Positions 53,701 through 62,650 of a stretch of DNA of 64,000 nucleotides are shown here, piece after piece; positions within the stretch are counted from its first letter, which is position 1, and every line of letters starts with the position of its first letter. Both the position numbers and the translations under genes were made by a program. A model generated the notes under the pieces. That model was given only the letters and a program-made list of their open reading frames with translations. It searched no databases and was not told the origin of the DNA. The DNA is taken from the NCBI RefSeq assembly GCF_014837245.1, contig NZ_JACYFU010000004.1, positions 296,577 to 360,576 of the forward strand, given 5' to 3'. Source of the stretch: Devosia oryzisoli. GTDB taxonomy: Bacteria > Pseudomonadota > Alphaproteobacteria > Rhizobiales > Devosiaceae.

Positions 53701-56700
53701 GAGATGTGCGGACCAGGTCGGTTCCCCCGCCTGGCAATTCAACTACTGCATCACCAGCATTATCGATGACGTAGATATCATTGCCGTCACCGCCGACCAT
53801 GTAGTCGGCACCGGCCCCACCGTCCAACGTGTCATTGCCGCCATTGCCGACCAGCACGTCGTTCCAGCGTCCCCCTACCAGCACATCATCAGCATCAGTG
53901 CCAATGACGTTTAGGGACCGCCCATTAGCGTGGGTGGTGGTTACTGAGACAATCGACAGGGTTCCTGACCCATCATCGGTTGCAACGGTCTTAACGGCGC
54001 TCCCATCGAACCTAACCGTGACCACCTCTCGGTAGTCGACAGAACCGTCATTGTCTGAGTCCCGATCCAATTGTGTGATGAGGCCATCTGAACTGATGGT
54101 TATCACACCGGTCGCGACCACTGCGCTCGAGGAATTTTTGTCCGAGATGAGACCGCGCTGGGAGCCATCGATGCGGATAGTCCAAACTTCCTCATGCTCG
54201 AAGCTTCCATTGCCATCATAGTCGCCGCGGACCGTGCGGTTGATCCCATCAGCCGCAGCGTCAATTTCAGTCAGCGCCGCCGTCGTCGCACCGGCCACGA
54301 CTGCGGATACCCACTTGACTTCACTGGCCGAGGCTGGCTCGTTCCGTGCCGCAGGGCTTGTGCTGACGACCGTCAGGCTGGAACCATCTAGACGCGTGGT
54401 GGCTGTTGTCACTTCGTCAAACGTGCCATCGCCATTAACGTCCACGGAACTGGTTTGTACACGCCCATCCGCACTGGTCGTGACCTTCGCGGATTGGACC
54501 AGCAATGGGGTGATTACGACGACGGTGCCATCGCTGGCACGAGCGCTGATCTGGTAGATATCGACTGTTTCCTCGGTCGACCCATCCGAATTGTCGTGCC
54601 AGCGATGCGTGGTGGACAGATCGAAGGTAAAATCGCCGTCGATATCCTGCTGAGCGGTGCTCTCGCGACCATCCGCCGTTTTTGCCGTCAATGTACGGCT
54701 CGTGAGCCCTCCGGTTGCGTTGAAATCCCGGATCTCAACAGTCGAGCTACCATCGACGTGTTGAATCACATCCTTGATCTGGTCGACCGTTCCATCGCCA
54801 TTGGAGTCGCGGTTGAAGGTCACCATACGCCCGTCGGCACTGGTCGTGTTGGTCGTACGCTCCTGCAGCGTCGTGCCAGCCCCATCGTACTTGGACACGA
54901 TGACCACAGTTGTTCCGTCCGCGAGAGTCATCGTCTCAGTGGTCTTGGTCCGGTCCGGGCCACCGACACCATCCGGGTCTTCCTGGAGAGTGATGGTGCG
55001 ACCATCGGCACTGGTTGTCACGATCGTCTGGGAAAGCGGCGCGCCACCAAATGTGGTGTTCGTTTCCGTTTCAGTGGTCGATCCGTCGGCGTTTCTGACG
55101 ATGATGCGAACCGACACCTCGTCCACAGTGCCGTCGCCATTGGTGTCCCATTCACGCGTTTCGGTCAGACCGTCGGCGCTGCGGGTCACCGCGAATTGCG
55201 AGACCATGGTTGCGCCGGAAAAATGCGTCGTCGTTCGCGTCGTCGAGCCATCGCTATTGAAGGTGGTCTCGTCGGTACGGCTGGTTTCCGCCACACCGTC
55301 GCCATCCCTGTCCCATTCCGAAGTGATGGTGCGACCGTTCGGGCTCGTGGTGATTACAGCTTGTTCCACCAGTGACCGGCCGTAGCTTGGGTCCGCAACG
55401 GTCGCGTTGCCACCGCTGAGGTCGAAGCGAGAGATAGTTTTGACACGCTCACCATCGGTGCCGATGACTGAGGATTCGACGGTCTCGCTTTCAGCCAGGC
55501 CATTGCCATCGGCGTCAAACTGCGTCGTCCGCACCAGTCCGTCGGCAGACTCGAGCACATACTTTCCGCCCGCTGTTCCGAGTTCTCTGCCAGAGGCAGA
55601 AACGACCGTGCCGTCCATATAGGACGTGAGAACCGAGCCGTCGGCACGACTGACCTTCAACACCGTCTGGTCGACATTGCCGTCGCCATCTATGTCGGTG
55701 GTGGTGCGGACCATTGTGCCGTCGCCGCTGACGCTGGAAACTGTTCGATCGTTGAGGGACCCGTCGCCCTTCCGGTTCTCCACCACCCGCGTGGTCGTGC
55801 CGTCGGTCGCAACAGAGGTCACTTCGTTGCGCGTGCGAGTCGTGCCGCTGCCGAGCGCTTCGAAGGTGCTCTCAATGGTAAGACCGTCTCCACTTGTTAC
55901 GGTGGTGGTTTTACCCTCCACGACATTGCCGGCCTTGTAGTGGGTTTCGACACGGCTGCGAGACCCATCGAGATTCAGCGTCGTCACGTCGGTCGTCTTG
56001 CGATCGATCGTGGCATTGCCGTCGAGATCGGTTTCGACCGTAATGGACAGTCCATTGGCGCTCACGGTGCGGACCGACCGCGATTCCAACGTGGAGCCAT
56101 CGAAGGTCTCGTTTTCAGTGGTCACCGATCCATCGGCATTGGTGACTGTCTCGATCGTCTTGTCGGTCACGCCATCGCCGTCAAGGTCGATTGTCGTCGT
56201 AGCGGAGAGGCCATCTCCACTGATGGTCGTGACGCTCTGTCGAACGAGCGTATCATCGCCGCTCCGCGTCGTGGCAGTTATCGTCCGCGAGCCGTCGGCA
56301 CTGAGAACGGTCGTCTCAGTCTCCTTTATATCTGGAGTGGTGGAGTCGCCCAGATACTTCCACGACGTCTTGCTGAGACCATCATCACTGACCGTGGCGA
56401 CAAGGCGTCCTGTCTGGACCGTGCCGTCGCCATTGAAGTTGGTCGTGGTGCGTGTCGTCGACCCATTAGCGTTGAAGACCGTGACTTCGGTAACCTGGTT
56501 GTCGATCGTGCCGTCACCATCGGCATCACGTTCGGTCTCAATCGCAAGGCCATTCCCGCTGACGACCGTGACGCTGCTGTCGATCTTGTCAGCTGTGGTC
56601 GTGCCGATGCCGGCATACCGCGTGGTGGTCGTTTGCGTTGTCCCGTCCGCATTGAGGACCTTGGCTTCGACTTCGGTGCTGTCGAAGTCGCCATCGCCAT

Positions 56701-59700
56701 CAGCGTCGGTCTTTCGGGTGACCACAAGGCCATTGGTGCTGACGGTGGTCACCGTTCGGCCGAGCAGGACCGAGCCGTCCGGGCTATATCCGAGAACGGT
56801 TTCAGTGCGTGAACCGTCTGAAGCGGTTGCGCTAGTGGTGACGGTTTCCGGACTTATGTTGGTCCCGACATAGGTCGAGGTCGTGGTGGTTAGGCGGTCA
56901 GCGCTTGTCTGTGTTAAGGCCTTTGCTGCCACAGCGAGATTTGCACCCGCATACGTGGTGACGGTCTGGGTCGTTGAACCGTCGCCGTTGAGGACCCTCA
57001 CACTTGTGAGGGTCTTGTGGGGGCTGGTTTCACCCTGGTTGAATGTTTCGATTGTGCTGCTCAGCCCATCTGCGCTTGTCTGCGTTACGGTGCGCGTGAT
57101 GTCTGTTGTGTCGGCCCCATCGCGCAGGATCTGGGTCTTTGTCGACGAGCCATCTTGATTGATCAGCGTCGTGGTACGGCGGACGGCGTCCACAACGCCA
57201 TTCCCGTCTGCATCAAGCTGGGTGGAACGTGTCAATCCGTCACCGCTTGTCGTGGTGATCGTCCTCGACAAGAGGTTCTCGCCGTTAGGCGCGTAGACCT
57301 CGGAGGTCTCAACCGTATCGGTACCCACCACAGCGACGATTTGGGTGCGGTCCACCTGTCCATCACCGTCGCTGTCGGTAGACGTGCTCCGGGTCTTGCC
57401 GTCCGCGCTCCAGGTCATGATGGTCTGGCTCAACAGATCGTTGTTGCCAGCACGAGTTGTGACCGTGCGTGTCGTCGATCCGTCACCGGCAATCACACGC
57501 AAATCGCGAACGAAGCTGTCGGTGTCGCCGTCACCATCTAGGTCAGAACTAACCGTCCGATCCAGACCATCCTCGCTCAGATCGGTCGTCGCGCTGCCGC
57601 GCAAGCTATTGTCGTTATTGCGAAGCTCGACGGTCGTTGTAGTGCTGTCATCCAGGTTGCGGACGATGATACTCGACGTTCCCAGATCGACGTCACCGTC
57701 ACCATCCACGTCGGCTTCTATCGTCTTGTCGCTGGCATCGGCGCTGACCGTCGTCACGGTGCTACCGATCCGGTGAGCCGACGATGTTCCGCTCCCTACA
57801 TAGCTGGTTACGGTTTCTGTCCGGGTTCCGTCTCCGGCCACCGAAGTACTCTCGATCTGAGAGGCATTGATGACTCCATCGCCAGTGATATCTGCCTGAG
57901 TCGTCTTGCTCAAACCATCGGCGCTCGTTGTGGTAATCGTCTCGCCGCGGGTCGATCCATTCGCGTTTAGCGTCTCGACGGTTACGGTGAGGCTTCCATC
58001 ATTGCCCGTGACCCGCGTCTCGACGCTATCGAACCGTGTTTCGGAACCGGACAGGTCGAAGCTGACTTCGACTGTCTTGCCATCGGCACTGGTCTCCGTC
58101 ACCTGGCGCCGCTGCAGGATCGTGCCGGACCCGTCATAATCGAGACGAGTCTCTGTAACCTCTCCGCTGCCTGCTACCGACCGCGTCTCAATAACGACCC
58201 GGTCATTGATGCCATCGCCATCATCATCAAATTCTGTCGTGCGGGTGTTGCCATCGGCGCTTGTGGTGGAGGTCGTCCTATTGGCGGCGCTGCCATCGGC
58301 ATCACTGCCGGTATTCACGACCGTCGTGGAACCATCACCATTGAGCGTGACGGTCTTGGTAACGACGAACTCCTCTTCCTCGTAGCTTAGCCGCGTATCC
58401 GCCACCAGGCCGGTGCTGCCGTCGCTTCGCTTGAAGGTGGAACCGCCGAAAATGGCGGACCCGTCGCTGAAGTTGATACTCTGATTGTTGCTAATCAGGG
58501 TGATCTCGGTGATACCGAGCTCTCCCAGCGTCATGAGCGTCGTGGTGCCGTCCGTATTCGCCACCAGCACCTTGAACAGCGACCAGTCTGTGTCCCCTGC
58601 ATCGAGCTTGCCATTGTTGTTCGTATCGAAAATGGCCAAGAGGGCCTGGAGGTCCGACTTGGACGTGCCATCCCAATCGGTGAAGACAACCTCGCTGCGC
58701 TGATCGATGACGCCGTCGTCGTTTCCATCACGAACCAGGACACCGTCCCCTGCACCCGCCCAAGCAGTGCGGTTCAGCTTGCCGTCCCCATCCATGTCGA
58801 AGAAGGTGTTACTCGTACCCAACTCCGCGAGCTTTATTCCATCCCCATCTAGGTCCACCAGGATCGGCTTGTCCGAATCCGACCCCCCGCTACCGCCACT
58901 GCTGCTGTCACTGTCAGAAGGCGCCGGACGATAGACTACTCGGTCTTCAAATTGATTGGTATCTGGGTTGTAAGTTCGTACGGTTTGCTCATAGAGCGGC
59001 TCGCCGCTGCCTTTAGATACGTAGTCGGTAGCCGAAGTTGTCTGCCCAGTGACATTGTTTGTCCAAGTCCCGTCATCATTTCTTGTGTAAGTCAGGCTGT
59101 CATAACTGCCGTCCTCATAGGAAGTTCTGGGGGCCGCATTCGCTGGATCGAGGGAACCAGAAGAAAGTTTTGTTGGATCGATTCGGGCGCCCGTCTGAGG
59201 ATCTTTGGTGATTACGTTGCCATTGGCATCAGTATACTGGACCACCCATTGCGATGTTCCATCGGCCTTCGTCATCTGCTTAAGCAGATCTGACCGCCAC
59301 ACTTTTTCTTGCTCGCGATAGAGATCACTGGAGGATCCGGCATTGAAGATTGCATCATCGGGGCCAAAAGGTCGGTCGATAATGGCATCATAGCCGTTCT
59401 GCTGTCGGGCGTTCGCCAAAGTGGCTTCAATTAGGCCTGAATAACCGTTACCGGCCAATGCATCACTGAGGTTAGCAGCAGAGACTGACTGGTTGTGGAC
59501 GCGCAAGCCGCCCGCCACATACGTGTGCAGCCCCTCGACTTCAAAATTGAATGTCTTCCATCCTTTGATAATATGCGGCGCCTGTGCCAAATTTCCTTCA
59601 AAATTGCTATGGTAGACCACGCCCTGTTCAAACAATGAAGATGTCTGGTCCGAATAATGGATCCTCCTTCCTGTTATTGAACACGGCTGACCTTTGTCAT

Positions 59701-60487
59701 TGAATACTATGCCTTCGGAAGCTAAAATCCGCGAAATTGGCAGAAAAAGACCCCCCTCTGTAAGAAACTCATGATGAGGGGTTACAGTAAGACCGTTATC
59801 AAGTACGACGAATTCATTGCAGATGTTTTCAAACAGTCTGGACACTCTTGCTGGTACAAGCGACCCGGCTCCTCCAGCACTCTCTGCATCGAACGAAAGG
59901 ACTATGTCACCAACCTCGACATGTTCAATGCTTTTCGTCGTCCCGTTTTCCAGCAGTATCTGCGTGCCAGGTGCAAAGCAAAAACCTGTCGAAAAAATAT
60001 CCGTGTTGATCCCACCGGTAGTGAGGATCCCCTTTACTCCGCTTTCGATGTCCCGCACGTACGCATCAACCGCGCTTGTTGTGCCGGTTTCTATCTTATC
60101 CAAGGCACCCGGAGTGTAGTATACTCCTCTCCCGGCATACCCCCCGATGATGTCACCGAGTATCGAACCCACAATAACACCTGGAATGCCCAAAGACGCA
60201 CCAAGCGCACCGCCAATTTGGGAACCAGCAACGCCACCAACGATATCAAACTTCTCTTCTGCCGTAAGATTTCTATCAAAGAGATCCTTCAGCTCCGCCG
60301 CATCGAAAATGTAGCCAGGACTATTATGTAAATACCTAACACCATTGAGAATATAACTGCTTGACACCCCGCCTTCGCTCAGGGCCGCGCGTATTGCATC
60401 CCCCAGCGCAGACGAGTACGCGCTCGTGAAATCCGCAACTACATCCCCCCAAAGGCCCTCTACTGCCCCGTTATTGTCTTCCGCCAT
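50792..60487 (-). CDS. Giant RTX protein with Hint domain and ~57-residue repeats (3231 residues)
   Basis: The start follows GGGGGGTAAG. Region 1 (1-169): Gly-rich hydrophobic stretch VGGVAGSQIGGALGASLGIPGVIVGSILGDIIGGYAG. Region 2 (170-332): Hint domain with Cys170 in GFCFAPGTQILLENGTTKSIEHVEVGDIVLSFD, the TPHH block near 236-239, and terminal His331-Asn332 in GGLRVHN, matching self-processing Hint/intein modules. Region 3 (about 540-700): EF-hand-like loops (DLDGDGI, DMDGDGK, DGNDDGVID, DTNNNGKLD). Region 4 (about 735-2185): about 25 tandem ~57-residue repeats. Region 5 (about 2190-3231): RTX nonapeptides and the C-terminal signal ENLTTSDFRFV. It is likely exported by the adjacent type I system and acts at the cell surface or outside, possibly as adhesin or toxin. 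No catalytic effector domain is evident. Confidence 0.88.
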   Translation of the reverse strand: MAEDNNGAVEGLWGDVVADFTSAYSSALGDAIRAALSEGGVSSSYILNGVRYLHNSPGYIFDAAELKDLFDRNLTAEEKFDIVGGVAGSQIGGALGASLGIPGVIVGSILGDIIGGYAGRGVYYTPGALDKIETGTTSAVDAYVRDIESGVKGILTTGGINTDIFSTGFCFAPGTQILLENGTTKSIEHVEVGDIVLSFDAESAGGAGSLVPARVSRLFENICNEFVVLDNGLTVTPHHEFLTEGGLFLPISRILASEGIVFNDKGQPCSITGRRIHYSDQTSSLFEQGVVYHSNFEGNLAQAPHIIKGWKTFNFEVEGLHTYVAGGLRVHNQSVSAANLSDALAGNGYSGLIEATLANARQQNGYDAIIDRPFGPDDAIFNAGSSSDLYREQEKVWRSDLLKQMTKADGTSQWVVQYTDANGNVITKDPQTGARIDPTKLSSGSLDPANAAPRTSYEDGSYDSLTYTRNDDGTWTNNVTGQTTSATDYVSKGSGEPLYEQTVRTYNPDTNQFEDRVVYRPAPSDSDSSSGGSGGSDSDKPILVDLDGDGIKLAELGTSNTFFDMDGDGKLNRTAWAGAGDGVLVRDGNDDGVIDQRSEVVFTDWDGTSKSDLQALLAIFDTNNNGKLDAGDTDWSLFKVLVANTDGTTTLMTLGELGITEITLISNNQSINFSDGSAIFGGSTFKRSDGSTGLVADTRLSYEEEEFVVTKTVTLNGDGSTTVVNTGSDADGSAANRTTSTTSADGNTRTTEFDDDGDGINDRVVIETRSVAGSGEVTETRLDYDGSGTILQRRQVTETSADGKTVEVSFDLSGSETRFDSVETRVTGNDGSLTVTVETLNANGSTRGETITTTSADGLSKTTQADITGDGVINASQIESTSVAGDGTRTETVTSYVGSGTSSAHRIGSTVTTVSADASDKTIEADVDGDGDVDLGTSSIIVRNLDDSTTTTVELRNNDNSLRGSATTDLSEDGLDRTVSSDLDGDGDTDSFVRDLRVIAGDGSTTRTVTTRAGNNDLLSQTIMTWSADGKTRSTSTDSDGDGQVDRTQIVAVVGTDTVETSEVYAPNGENLLSRTITTTSGDGLTRSTQLDADGNGVVDAVRRTTTLINQDGSSTKTQILRDGADTTDITRTVTQTSADGLSSTIETFNQGETSPHKTLTSVRVLNGDGSTTQTVTTYAGANLAVAAKALTQTSADRLTTTTSTYVGTNISPETVTTSATASDGSRTETVLGYSPDGSVLLGRTVTTVSTNGLVVTRKTDADGDGDFDSTEVEAKVLNADGTTQTTTTRYAGIGTTTADKIDSSVTVVSGNGLAIETERDADGDGTIDNQVTEVTVFNANGSTTRTTTNFNGDGTVQTGRLVATVSDDGLSKTSWKYLGDSTTPDIKETETTVLSADGSRTITATTRSGDDTLVRQSVTTISGDGLSATTTIDLDGDGVTDKTIETVTNADGSVTTENETFDGSTLESRSVRTVSANGLSITVETDLDGNATIDRKTTDVTTLNLDGSRSRVETHYKAGNVVEGKTTTVTSGDGLTIESTFEALGSGTTRTRNEVTSVATDGTTTRVVENRKGDGSLNDRTVSSVSGDGTMVRTTTDIDGDGNVDQTVLKVSRADGSVLTSYMDGTVVSASGRELGTAGGKYVLESADGLVRTTQFDADGNGLAESETVESSVIGTDGERVKTISRFDLSGGNATVADPSYGRSLVEQAVITTSPNGRTITSEWDRDGDGVAETSRTDETTFNSDGSTTRTTTHFSGATMVSQFAVTRSADGLTETREWDTNGDGTVDEVSVRIIVRNADGSTTETETNTTFGGAPLSQTIVTTSADGRTITLQEDPDGVGGPDRTKTTETMTLADGTTVVIVSKYDGAGTTLQERTTNTTSADGRMVTFNRDSNGDGTVDQIKDVIQHVDGSSTVEIRDFNATGGLTSRTLTAKTADGRESTAQQDIDGDFTFDLSTTHRWHDNSDGSTEETVDIYQISARASDGTVVVITPLLVQSAKVTTSADGRVQTSSVDVNGDGTFDEVTTATTRLDGSSLTVVSTSPAARNEPASASEVKWVSAVVAGATTAALTEIDAAADGINRTVRGDYDGNGSFEHEEVWTIRIDGSQRGLISDKNSSSAVVATGVITISSDGLITQLDRDSDNDGSVDYREVVTVRFDGSAVKTVATDDGSGTLSIVSVTTTHANGRSLNVIGTDADDVLVGGRWNDVLVGNGGNDTLDGGAGADYMVGGDGNDIYVIDNAGDAVVELPGGGTDLVRTSLSYTLGANVEDLTLLGDAAVSATGNELDNRLTGNDGDNSIAGADGDDVLVGGAGSDLLDGGSGFDIASYENSISAVRVHTGDIASNTGEAAGDVYCSIEGLRGSTFDDELIFIGDGARIDGGAGDDILTVVGSEAEINGEEGEDTLYGHAGNDILHGGEGDDSIHGYDGNDVLDGGTGADWMVGGDKDDTYVVDDLGDTVVEYAGGGKDTVRSSITYALGTYVENLTLIGSASVNGTGNGLANVLVGNTGANTLVASAGDDSLDGGDGVDTMVGGTGDDTYYVDNAADVVVEASGEGNDAVLTAASFTLAANVENLTLLGTSNISGTGNSLDNVINGNDGNNALSGGHGDDSIDGGVGADTMSGGAGNEIYVVDDSGDLVVEEQDEGNDTVLSSINYVLTANVENLELVGTGDINGTGNELDNFITGNTGSNTLTGAEGDDTLMGGDGNDVLVGGAGGDQLNGGTGNDTVSYADASAGIVLKFDQHSSLNGGDAQGDTFESIEIVVGSAFADLISVVGDFPTIYGGAGDDEIYGSGNENTFFGEEGDDELWGDFGADHLDGGSGSDFLFGYTGDDALIGGAGDDELYAGDGNDVLDGGVGADAFFGGNGIDAVTYQSASAAIILKLYQDPGLNTGDAHGDTFDSVEIIHASMYADIIEVDDDYMTVFGAAGDDKLVGYGASNTFYGESGDDELWGDYGADTMNGGDGDDYLYGHTGQDTMVGGAGSDELIGGGDDDDISGGSGNDTFIYTRGDGNDVIYEGAAEGSADLLQVNGVNGLTDTYLHAQGKDLLIEIYESSAGAGDGGSILIDSYLDMSGDYGVETIEDSYGNVWTKDDIFLFLYGNSSGGLTMTGTSAADTLLGTAQHDEFNGGNGNDVIEGAGGSDLLYGGSGNDTFVFASGFGQDDIGDFQAGTDMIEIRNQGSLDFAALIADAEQWGSDAILHFDDGGQITLHGVAVENLTTSDFRFV
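53930..58280 (-). repeat. About 25 tandem ~57-residue repeats with Ca-binding-like loops
   Basis: Each unit begins with a variant of SADGLT, then about 10 residues later carries DxDGDGxxD (for example DADGDGDFD, DLDGDGDTD, DIDGDGNVD), then a second loop NADGSTTxT and a Thr-rich strand ending in VTTx. I count about 25 units; units 2, 8, 9, 12 and 15 have lost the DxDGDG core. The nucleotide sequence is diverged, so the array is old or under diversifying pressure. Confidence 0.8.
59492..59980 (-). other. Hint autoprocessing module within the giant RTX gene
   Basis: Residues 170-332 show the intein-like blocks: CFAPGT with Cys170, the TxxH block TPHH, and the terminal VHN. In similar proteins Hint catalyses an N-S shift and cleavage or splicing. 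Here cleavage would separate the Gly-rich N-terminus from the repeat fibre. Confidence 0.7.
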
Positions 60488-60621
60488 CTTACCCCCCTGT
60501 CAAAATTGATTGCCTGTATCCGAAATTTATAGTATAGTACGCTGCAACTCTCTATATTTAAAGCAGCTCATTACATGAATATTTAATCTGGAAGATCGTT
60601 AGCACCGGAGTTATTTTAATT

Positions 60622-60825
60622 ATGGCTAACTGCACGACCTGGTTCGGACTTATATTCCTCCTCTCGCTCCTACTGCACTTTTCATTGGGATGGGTTATTC
60701 AAAAACTTGGTTTTAGCATGCCAAAAAATCAGCTCAGGAGGTACCAAATCGGACGCTTTTTCTTTTCGTTTATCTTCCTCGTCCTCTTTGGAGCTTTTTA
60801 TCTGGCGACCGACTTCTGCAAGTAA
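60622..60825 (+). CDS. Possible small membrane protein
   Basis: The 67-residue frame predicts two membrane helices (WFGLIFLLSLLLHFSLGWVI and FFFSFIFLVLFGAFYL) around a basic loop. A GGAG lies 11 nt from the ATG, a long spacing. It is divergent from the giant RTX gene. Neither family nor role is recognised; it may be real but short. Confidence 0.4.
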   Translation: MANCTTWFGLIFLLSLLLHFSLGWVIQKLGFSMPKNQLRRYQIGRFFFSFIFLVLFGAFYLATDFCK

Positions 60826-60835
60826 TTATATATTG

Positions 60836-61528
60836 TCAAAGCGGCAAAACGACATTCTGGCCAATTTCCACCCCCCGCCGCGACAATCCAGTCCGGGTCC
60901 CATGAGTGCCGTGCATCAAAAGTTCGTTCGCGCCGCGTTCCAGGCACCATTCTGTTGCTGCGGAGAACAGGAGATGCGCAACCTTTCCGCCCAACAAACT
61001 GCGCCGTATGGCAGGCTCAACGAACCACCCAAGGCAGGTTGCGAAGCAACCACCTTCACTCAACATAGCTTCGCCCACAGCCAAGTTTACCAAACCTATT
61101 GGCGCACCATTTCGCACTGCTACGAACGCCGCGCCCCCGCTCCCTCGACGTAAAGCCGCAATAACTGCGGACGCAAATTTTTTCTCACAGAACGGGAGAT
61201 GACGAAACCGGCTCTCAGCGTGCCATGACTTGGCTAGCGCCAAGGTACTGAGTCCGTCGCTAAGCGTCCGAACCCGCCTCACCGTCAGCACGGGTTGATT
61301 TGCATCTTCAGTCGACGCCAAGCGGTGCTGCAACATCCGTGGAATTCTCTTGGTAAATATCTGCAGTACAAGGATACTTCCTAGTGAGGCAGTAGAACAC
61401 CAAACCTTCCGCATTCCAACCAAATTGTTGCCGTGAAGTAAAAATTGTTCTTTCTGCTCAAGCAGACCTCGCTCGGAAAAACGTGACTCTATAAGAACTT
61501 TCGAGGGGTTTTTGTGATATCTCTTCAC
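60836..61528 (-). CDS. GNAT-like acetyltransferase
   Basis: This 230-residue frame contains a GNAT-like core: AAFVAVRNGAPIGLVNLAVGEAML, CLGWFVEPAIRRSLLGGKVAHLLFSAATEWCLERGANELLMHGTHG, with the 'GWxVxPxxRxxxxGxxLL' acetyl-CoA loop slightly altered. The N-terminal ~60 residues may not be coding: MLQHRLAST at 61339 has AAGAGA upstream, and is the alternative start. It might modify the neighbouring secreted proteins, but similar genes are also common in phage and transposon regions. Confidence 0.55.
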   Translation of the reverse strand: MKRYHKNPSKVLIESRFSERGLLEQKEQFLLHGNNLVGMRKVWCSTASLGSILVLQIFTKRIPRMLQHRLASTEDANQPVLTVRRVRTLSDGLSTLALAKSWHAESRFRHLPFCEKKFASAVIAALRRGSGGAAFVAVRNGAPIGLVNLAVGEAMLSEGGCFATCLGWFVEPAIRRSLLGGKVAHLLFSAATEWCLERGANELLMHGTHGTRTGLSRRGVEIGQNVVLPL

Positions 61529-61612
61529 ATGCCTCGGGCTCGCGGGTCCGTTGATAATTCAACTGTAACGTCGAGTGCAGACAAACTATTGCATTTGCTG
61601 CAAAATAGAGGC

Positions 61613-61692
61613 GGGCGTCCATCGGAGGAATGGCGGATTATGTTTAGCTAAGCACGCAAAAGAACCATGCGCGTGCTGCGAGATGGACGCCC
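61613..61692. repeat. Nested hairpin element
   Basis: GGGCGTCCATC (61613-61623) pairs with GATGGACGCCC (61682-61692), enclosing AGCACGC (61651-61657) and GCGTGCT (61671-61677). The perfect 11-bp outer stem suggests an insertion-element end, a small non-autonomous element or a structured RNA. It lies in the non-coding stretch 61529-61750, just before the IS5-type remnant. Confidence 0.5.
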
Positions 61693-61750
61693 GGAAAAGC
61701 CCTCGCGCCCTTGATGCGGTCGTCATTCACTGACGATGCTTGTTCATGAA

Positions 61751-62097
61751 GCATCGTCAAGAACCCACAATCGCTGTTCAGCCTGAACGATCAGCTTGAG
61801 GCGCTGAGCCAGCATGGTGACCCGATCGAGGTGTTGGAGCGAACAGCAGACTTCGAGTATTTTCGTGGCCGGCTCGTTGGAGGGTTGGGCTATGGCGACA
61901 GCAGCAAGGGTGGCCGGCCGCCCTTCGACCCAGTGGCTATGCTCAAGATCCTGATCCTGCAGACCCAGCACAACTTGTCCGGGGCTCGCATGGAGTTCAT
62001 GATTGATGACCGCTTAAGCTTGATGCGGTTCCTGGGTTCTGGCGTGGTGATCGGACTCCCGATCCAAACATCACCCACCATCGCGGCAGCCGCATGA
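61751..62097 (+). mobile_element. IS5-type transposase N-terminal remnant
   Basis: The frame reads SLFSLNDQLEALSQHGDPIEVLERTADFEYFRGRLVGGLGYGDSSKGGRPPFDPVAMLKILILQTQHNLSGARMEFMIDDRLSLMRFLG, matching the N-terminal domain of IS5-type transposases ('KGGRPPxDPVxMxKILxLQxxYNLSDxxxExxIxDRLSFMRFLG'). The frame then breaks (SGVVIGLPIQ) and the DDE part is absent. No proper start codon is in frame. Confidence 0.75.
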
Positions 62098-62149
62098 ATA
62101 AACGACACATGATGAGCGACAAGTCGAGAAATGCAAGGGTATTGGACTG

Positions 62150-62611
62150 ATGACTATACGAAAAGACACAATTTTTGCAAACGTGTCGGGTTTCTGCCGA
62201 ATTGTTCGTTTGAAAACCGGATCATTTCTGATTGTTTGTATTTTGTTGGGAGCGTCAGCGATTGATGCTCTCGGCTCCACCACTGACTCACAAAGTTGTT
62301 TCTACCCTGAAAAGCTTGAAGCAATCAATAATAGAACGCGCAGCTTGGATGACAATGTGTTTTCGTCCGCTTCTTGGACTGTAGACTGTGATAAGAAAGA
62401 GTTGGTTGTGGATATTGTACTTCGGAGGGAAGCGGATCACTACCCAATAGATGCATTCCAAAATGTGGGGAAATTGGTTTTGGATTATACTTGTGAATCT
62501 GGATTCTCTTCACTGTACGACAGAGGACTGAATATAGTAGTTAAGATTGAGCGCTCCGACGGCGTCCCAGTATACGATTTCCGGGCTACGTCATGCACAT
62601 CTGGTGAATAA
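62150..62611 (+). CDS. Exported protein of unknown function
   Basis: This 153-residue protein has a hydrophobic N-terminal segment (GSFLIVCILLGASAIDAL, residues 24-41) preceded by a basic region. A ~110-residue mature part follows with four or more Cys (SCFYPEKLE, WTVDCDKKELVVDIVLRRE, DYTCESGF, ATSCTSGE). AGGG lies about 9 nt upstream of the start. The base composition is AT-richer than the core genes and IS remnants flank it, so it is probably acquired. No family recognised. Confidence 0.55.
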   Translation: MTIRKDTIFANVSGFCRIVRLKTGSFLIVCILLGASAIDALGSTTDSQSCFYPEKLEAINNRTRSLDDNVFSSASWTVDCDKKELVVDIVLRREADHYPIDAFQNVGKLVLDYTCESGFSSLYDRGLNIVVKIERSDGVPVYDFRATSCTSGE

Positions 62612-62650
62612 AACCCTTCGTACAAGTGGGTAAGCGTCTAGGCGGGGCCG

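Noticed and set aside
54455..56873. Long + strand frames of 200-306 codons.
   Set aside because: They are antisense to the repeats of the giant RTX gene; the - strand frame has clear domain patterns and continuous length.
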